In this document: positions 60,930 to 64,000 of the stretch, in pieces
Layout: each line of letters opens with the position of its first letter
Position numbering within the stretch: the first letter of the stretch is position 1
Assembly (NCBI RefSeq): GCF_012927105.1
Contig: NZ_JABBFV010000008.1
Coordinates: forward strand, 141,480-205,479
Direction of reading: 5' to 3'
DNA length: 64,000 nucleotides
Source: Sphingobium psychrophilum
GTDB taxonomy: Bacteria > Pseudomonadota > Alphaproteobacteria > Sphingomonadales > Sphingomonadaceae
Translations under genes and position numbers: made by a program
Notes under the pieces: generated by a model
What the model was told of the DNA's origin: nothing
The model's input: only the letters and a program-made list of their open reading frames with translations
Database searches by the model: none

Positions 60930-63629
60930 TTACCCGCTATTCCTTAGCGCGGTCGCGATCGCGTTGATCGACAGTTCGATCCCTTCCTTGATCCGCGGAT
61001 CATCCTCGCCGGCGCGATGACGCTTCAACAATTCGACCTGGAGCAGGTTCAGCGGCTCGATATAGGGCAAACGCAACCGGATGGATTCATCCAGCGCCGG
61101 GTTCTTTTCCAGCAGCCGCGACTGGCCGGTGGCGGCGAGCAGCCCGTCATGCGCCTGTTGCCACCCCTCGCGGATGCGCCCGAACATCGCCTCGCCCGCG
61201 GCCTGATCCTCCACCAGCGGCAGGTAGCGCGCAGCGATGCCCAGGTCGGACTTCGCCAGCACCATCTCCAGATTGGCGAGCGCGGATTTCAGGAACGACC
61301 AATGCTGCCCCATGTCGGCCAGCAACGCCTTGTCCTCAAACTGTTCCAGCGCCTGCCCCACGCCATACCAGCCCGGCAGCATCACCCGCGCCTGCGCCCA
61401 GCTGAACACCCAGGGGATGGCGCGCAGATCCTCGATCGCGTTGCTCTTGGTCCGGCTGGCCGGGCGCGACCCGATCTTCAAGCCCGAAATCTCCTGAATC
61501 GGGGTCAGCTGGCGGAAAAATTCCTTGAACCCCTCCGTACCGTAAACCAGGTCGCGATAGGCGGCGAAAGCGTTTTTCGATAGCTCGTCCATCGCCGCGG
61601 AAAAGCGCGCGGCGTCGCGGTCCGACACCCCTTCCGGCTCCAGGCTGGCGAGCAGGGTCGCGCTGGTCATCGCCTCCAAATTGGTCATGGCGACGTCGCG
61701 CGATCCGAATTTGGCGGCGATCATCTCCCCCTGTTCGGTGATGCGGATGCGCCCCTGCACGCTGCCGCGCGGCTGCGCCTGGATCGCGGCAAAGGCCGAC
61801 CCGCCCCCGCGCCCCACCGCGCCGCCGCGACCGTGGAACAGTTGCATCGCCGCGCCCGCATCGGCGAACACCGGCTCCAGCGCCTGGCTCGCCTTGTACA
61901 GGCTCCAGGTCGATGTGATGTAACCGCCATCCTTGTTGCTGTCGGAATAGCCGATCATCACTTCCTGATGGCCCCGCGCCTTCACGACGCCGGCGATTTC
62001 CGGCAGGCCGAAATAGGCGGTCATGATGGCGGGCGCGGCCTCCAGATCGGCGATCGTCTCGAACAGCGGGATCGCCATGATCGCGGTCTGCGGCGGCGCG
62101 CCATCAACGCCCGCCTGCCACAGCCCCGCTTCCTTCAGCAGGATGTTGACCTCCAGCATGTCGGACACGCTTTCGGCCTTGGAAATGATATAATGGGTGA
62201 TGCAGGCCGGCCCATAGAGCCGGTGCGCAGTCGCGGCGGCCTGGACGATCGCCAGTTCCGACGTCGTCTCCTCGCCATAGGCCGAAAAGCGCGATCCCAG
62301 CGGGCGATTGCTGGCCAGTTCCCGCCGCAGCAGCGCAATCCGCGCATATTCGTCGAGCGCCAGATAGTCCGCCTCCACCCCGGCGGTCTTGAGTAGCTCC
62401 GCCACCACCCGTTCATGCACGGCGCTGTTCTGCCGCATGTCGAGCGTGGCGAGGTGAAAGCCGAACGTCTCCACCGCGCGGATCAGCCGCCCCAGCGCCC
62501 CGCCGGTCGACAACGCGCCGTCGCCCTCGCTTGCCAACCCTTGCGCCACTGTCACCAGATCGCGGCGGAAATCCTGGGGCGTGGCATAGGCCTCGCCCTT
62601 CAGGCTGGACGGCCGCGCCGGTTGCCCGCCGGTCAGCGCGGTGCAGGTGGCGGCCAGCCGCGCATAAATGCCGCTCAGCGCACGGCGATAGGGTTCATCC
62701 TTGCGGCTGGGCGATGCGTCGCCGCTCGCCTCCGCCAGGTCCAGCACAGCTTGGGGCACATGGGCGAGTTCGGTCGAGAGCGACAATTCGGCGCCGAGCG
62801 CGTGCAGCGCGTCGAGATAATAAGCGATCGCCGCCTGGCAGCCGCGTTTCAGCGCGAACTCCAGCTGCGGCGCCTGGACGAAGGGATTGCCGTCGCGATC
62901 GCCGCCGATCCACGACCCCACCCGCAGGAAACTTGGCGGCCGCGCGCCCAGCACCCGCTCCCACCGCGCATAAAGCGCAGGCAGCACCGGCAGGAAAGTG
63001 TCGCGGAAATAGGCCAGCACATTGTCGATCTCGTCGGCCACGAACAATTTCTCGCGCCGCAACGGCCGCGTCTGCCACAGCAAAGCGATCTGGCGGAAAA
63101 TCGCCTCGTCCAGATTCTCGCCCTCGGCCGTCTCGATCCGCCCGGCGTCCTTGAGCAGCATCAGGTCGGCGATGCGATTCTTGTGGTCGATCATGCTCTT
63201 GCGCCGAACCTCGGTCGGATGGGCGGTCAGCACCGGCACCATCAGGCTGTGCGCCAGCAGACCCAGCACCGCATCCTTGCCGATGCCATGCGAGTCCAGC
63301 CGCGCGACGGCGGACGCGACATCCGCCCCCGGCTCGGCCGCCACCCCCTGCCGGTCCTCGGCCAGATTGGCGAGCATCGAAAACAGCATGAAACCGCGGG
63401 TGAAATTGAGCGTATCGTCCAGATCGAGCGCGTCCAGCCCCGTGTCCGTCAGGTCCGCCCCCTGCAACCCCCGCGCCCGATCGACCGACGCGGAGCGGAT
63501 ATATTCGGTCTGCTTATAGAGCTTCTCCCCCCCATAAGCGCGAATGACGTCGCCCAGCAGCCGCCCCAGATAGCGGATATCGGGATTTTGCGTGATCGCA
63601 GGTGCGTCTGCGGGAGAGAGAGTCGCCAT
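60930..63629 (-). CDS. ppc: Phosphoenolpyruvate carboxylase
   Basis: 899 residues from ATG 63629, typical for bacterial PEPC (anaplerotic oxaloacetate supply). Catalytic histidines lie in VLTAHPTEVRRKS and FHGRGGAVGRGGG; YSDSNKDGG is the third family motif. A longer frame to 63728 encodes an unlikely N-terminus. The upstream gap of 267 bases contains one half-repeat and an IS end. Confidence 0.95.
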   Translation of the reverse strand: MATLSPADAPAITQNPDIRYLGRLLGDVIRAYGGEKLYKQTEYIRSASVDRARGLQGADLTDTGLDALDLDDTLNFTRGFMLFSMLANLAEDRQGVAAEPGADVASAVARLDSHGIGKDAVLGLLAHSLMVPVLTAHPTEVRRKSMIDHKNRIADLMLLKDAGRIETAEGENLDEAIFRQIALLWQTRPLRREKLFVADEIDNVLAYFRDTFLPVLPALYARWERVLGARPPSFLRVGSWIGGDRDGNPFVQAPQLEFALKRGCQAAIAYYLDALHALGAELSLSTELAHVPQAVLDLAEASGDASPSRKDEPYRRALSGIYARLAATCTALTGGQPARPSSLKGEAYATPQDFRRDLVTVAQGLASEGDGALSTGGALGRLIRAVETFGFHLATLDMRQNSAVHERVVAELLKTAGVEADYLALDEYARIALLRRELASNRPLGSRFSAYGEETTSELAIVQAAATAHRLYGPACITHYIISKAESVSDMLEVNILLKEAGLWQAGVDGAPPQTAIMAIPLFETIADLEAAPAIMTAYFGLPEIAGVVKARGHQEVMIGYSDSNKDGGYITSTWSLYKASQALEPVFADAGAAMQLFHGRGGAVGRGGGSAFAAIQAQPRGSVQGRIRITEQGEMIAAKFGSRDVAMTNLEAMTSATLLASLEPEGVSDRDAARFSAAMDELSKNAFAAYRDLVYGTEGFKEFFRQLTPIQEISGLKIGSRPASRTKSNAIEDLRAIPWVFSWAQARVMLPGWYGVGQALEQFEDKALLADMGQHWSFLKSALANLEMVLAKSDLGIAARYLPLVEDQAAGEAMFGRIREGWQQAHDGLLAATGQSRLLEKNPALDESIRLRLPYIEPLNLLQVELLKRHRAGEDDPRIKEGIELSINAIATALRNSG

Positions 63630-63705
63630 GGGTGGGATGCTGCATTGCAACAGGGGAAGGGTCAAGCACAGGATGGGCCTGCGCCGGCCCATGCCCATAA
63701 TAGCC

Positions 63706-63728
63706 CTCTCCCGCCTTCGCGGGACCAC
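63706..63728. repeat. Single hairpin half-repeat
   Basis: TCCCGC-CTTC-GCGGGA core, the minimal unit of the palindromes at 22055 and 25379. Confidence 0.5.
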
Positions 63729-63878
63729 CTTTGTTGTAACTCGCTGAAATTAGCAATTTGATACAGTTAATCCCATACGTGCACGCGGCAGCCACGACAA
63801 TTAATATCGAATTTAGCTATCCGACTTGAGTTTCCTACCATTGCAAGTCCCACCTGCCTATCAGACTTGCGCGGGACT

Positions 63879-64000
63879 TATACCAAGACTCTCTGATCAG
63901 AACCTGTGCGCCCATTGGCGAAGTCCGATTGTCATGATGCGCCAGGGCTGATCAATGAGGAGGTTCCAGGCGAAGCAGCAATGGTCGACGATATTTTCGT
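63879..64000 (-). mobile_element. Right part of an IS630-family insertion sequence
   Basis: Begins near TTATACCAAGACTC (about 63879-63892), which looks like an IS630-type terminal repeat next to a TA dinucleotide, and extends beyond the window. Contains the 3' end of the transposase. Confidence 0.7.
63897..64000 (-). CDS. IS630-family transposase, C-terminal fragment
   Basis: 33 residues visible before TGA at 63897, ending WRIMTIGLRQWAHRF, preceded by DHCCFAWNLLIDQP. This is the characteristic end of IS630 DDE transposases (the 'xAWN..I..P.RI.S...R.WA' block). The rest is outside the window. Confidence 0.8.
   Translation of the reverse strand, partial: ENIVDHCCFAWNLLIDQPWRIMTIGLRQWAHRF

Noticed and set aside
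1..64000. CRISPR array, tRNA or rRNA genes
   Set aside because: No regularly spaced direct repeats with unique spacers, no TTCGA-type T-loop with acceptor pairing, and no rRNA-like stretch seen by eye; a scanning tool could still find a tRNA I missed.

Overview
The window looks like chromosomal DNA of a GC-rich alphaproteobacterium of the sphingomonad group (Sphingobium/Sphingomonas type). The basis is gene content: an Rrf2-led suf operon with an inserted DUF559 gene, a TonB-dependent receptor with a TetR neighbour, DUF1489, an alphaproteobacterial-type PEP carboxylase, and several families of short intergenic palindromes placed at gene ends. No rRNA or tRNA gene was seen, so the genus is an inference.

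Region by region. 1-9.2 kb: a partial GST-fold gene, acetyl-CoA synthetase, cytochrome b561, a UbiH-type hydroxylase, ilvE divergent from ltaE and a DMT exporter, and an NAD-binding SDR protein. 9.2-16 kb: one tightly overlapping minus-strand operon rrf2-sufB-(DUF559)-two small genes-sufC-sufD-sufS-sufT-sufA, with a Fur-like palindrome just before rrf2. 16-31.7 kb: AraC regulator, pyrD, a UVR-motif/DUF3253 pair, gamma-glutamyltransferase, sufE, a mutarotase-like protein, release factor 3, an MFS transporter, a TonB receptor with divergent TetR gene, a PilZ protein, an FKBP and ribosomal protein bS21.

31.8-46.3 kb holds the most unusual locus. A TIR-transmembrane protein, a secreted PPC-like protein, a secreted caspase-fold peptidase with an EF-hand, a second caspase fused to a formylglycine-generating-enzyme domain, a beta-barrel protein, a papain-like peptidase, a membrane-anchored protein with TrkA-N-like and RyR domains, and a complete but divergent MCE lipid transporter (MlaE-, MlaF- and MlaD-like plus an auxiliary lipoprotein) sit together. 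The plus-strand genes from 36.3 to 44.7 kb are nearly contiguous and several overlap, so they are probably one operon. The two peptidases share a C-terminal DUF4384-like module. I read this as a candidate envelope-facing conflict, stress or signalling system; its function is not known from sequence.

46.3-64 kb: a fused 5-oxoprolinase/hydantoinase and a FAD amino-acid oxidase-like enzyme; a radical SAM protein and a UdgX-like DNA glycosylase flanking a small membrane protein and a hemerythrin; an outer-membrane barrel; two lipoproteins; cyclophilin; MgtE; DUF1489; PEP carboxylase; and, at the right edge, the 3' end of an IS630-family transposase. Two copies of a 145-146 bp MITE-like element with long terminal inverted repeats occur at 16.1 and 34.4 kb, each supplying the stop codon of the adjoining gene.
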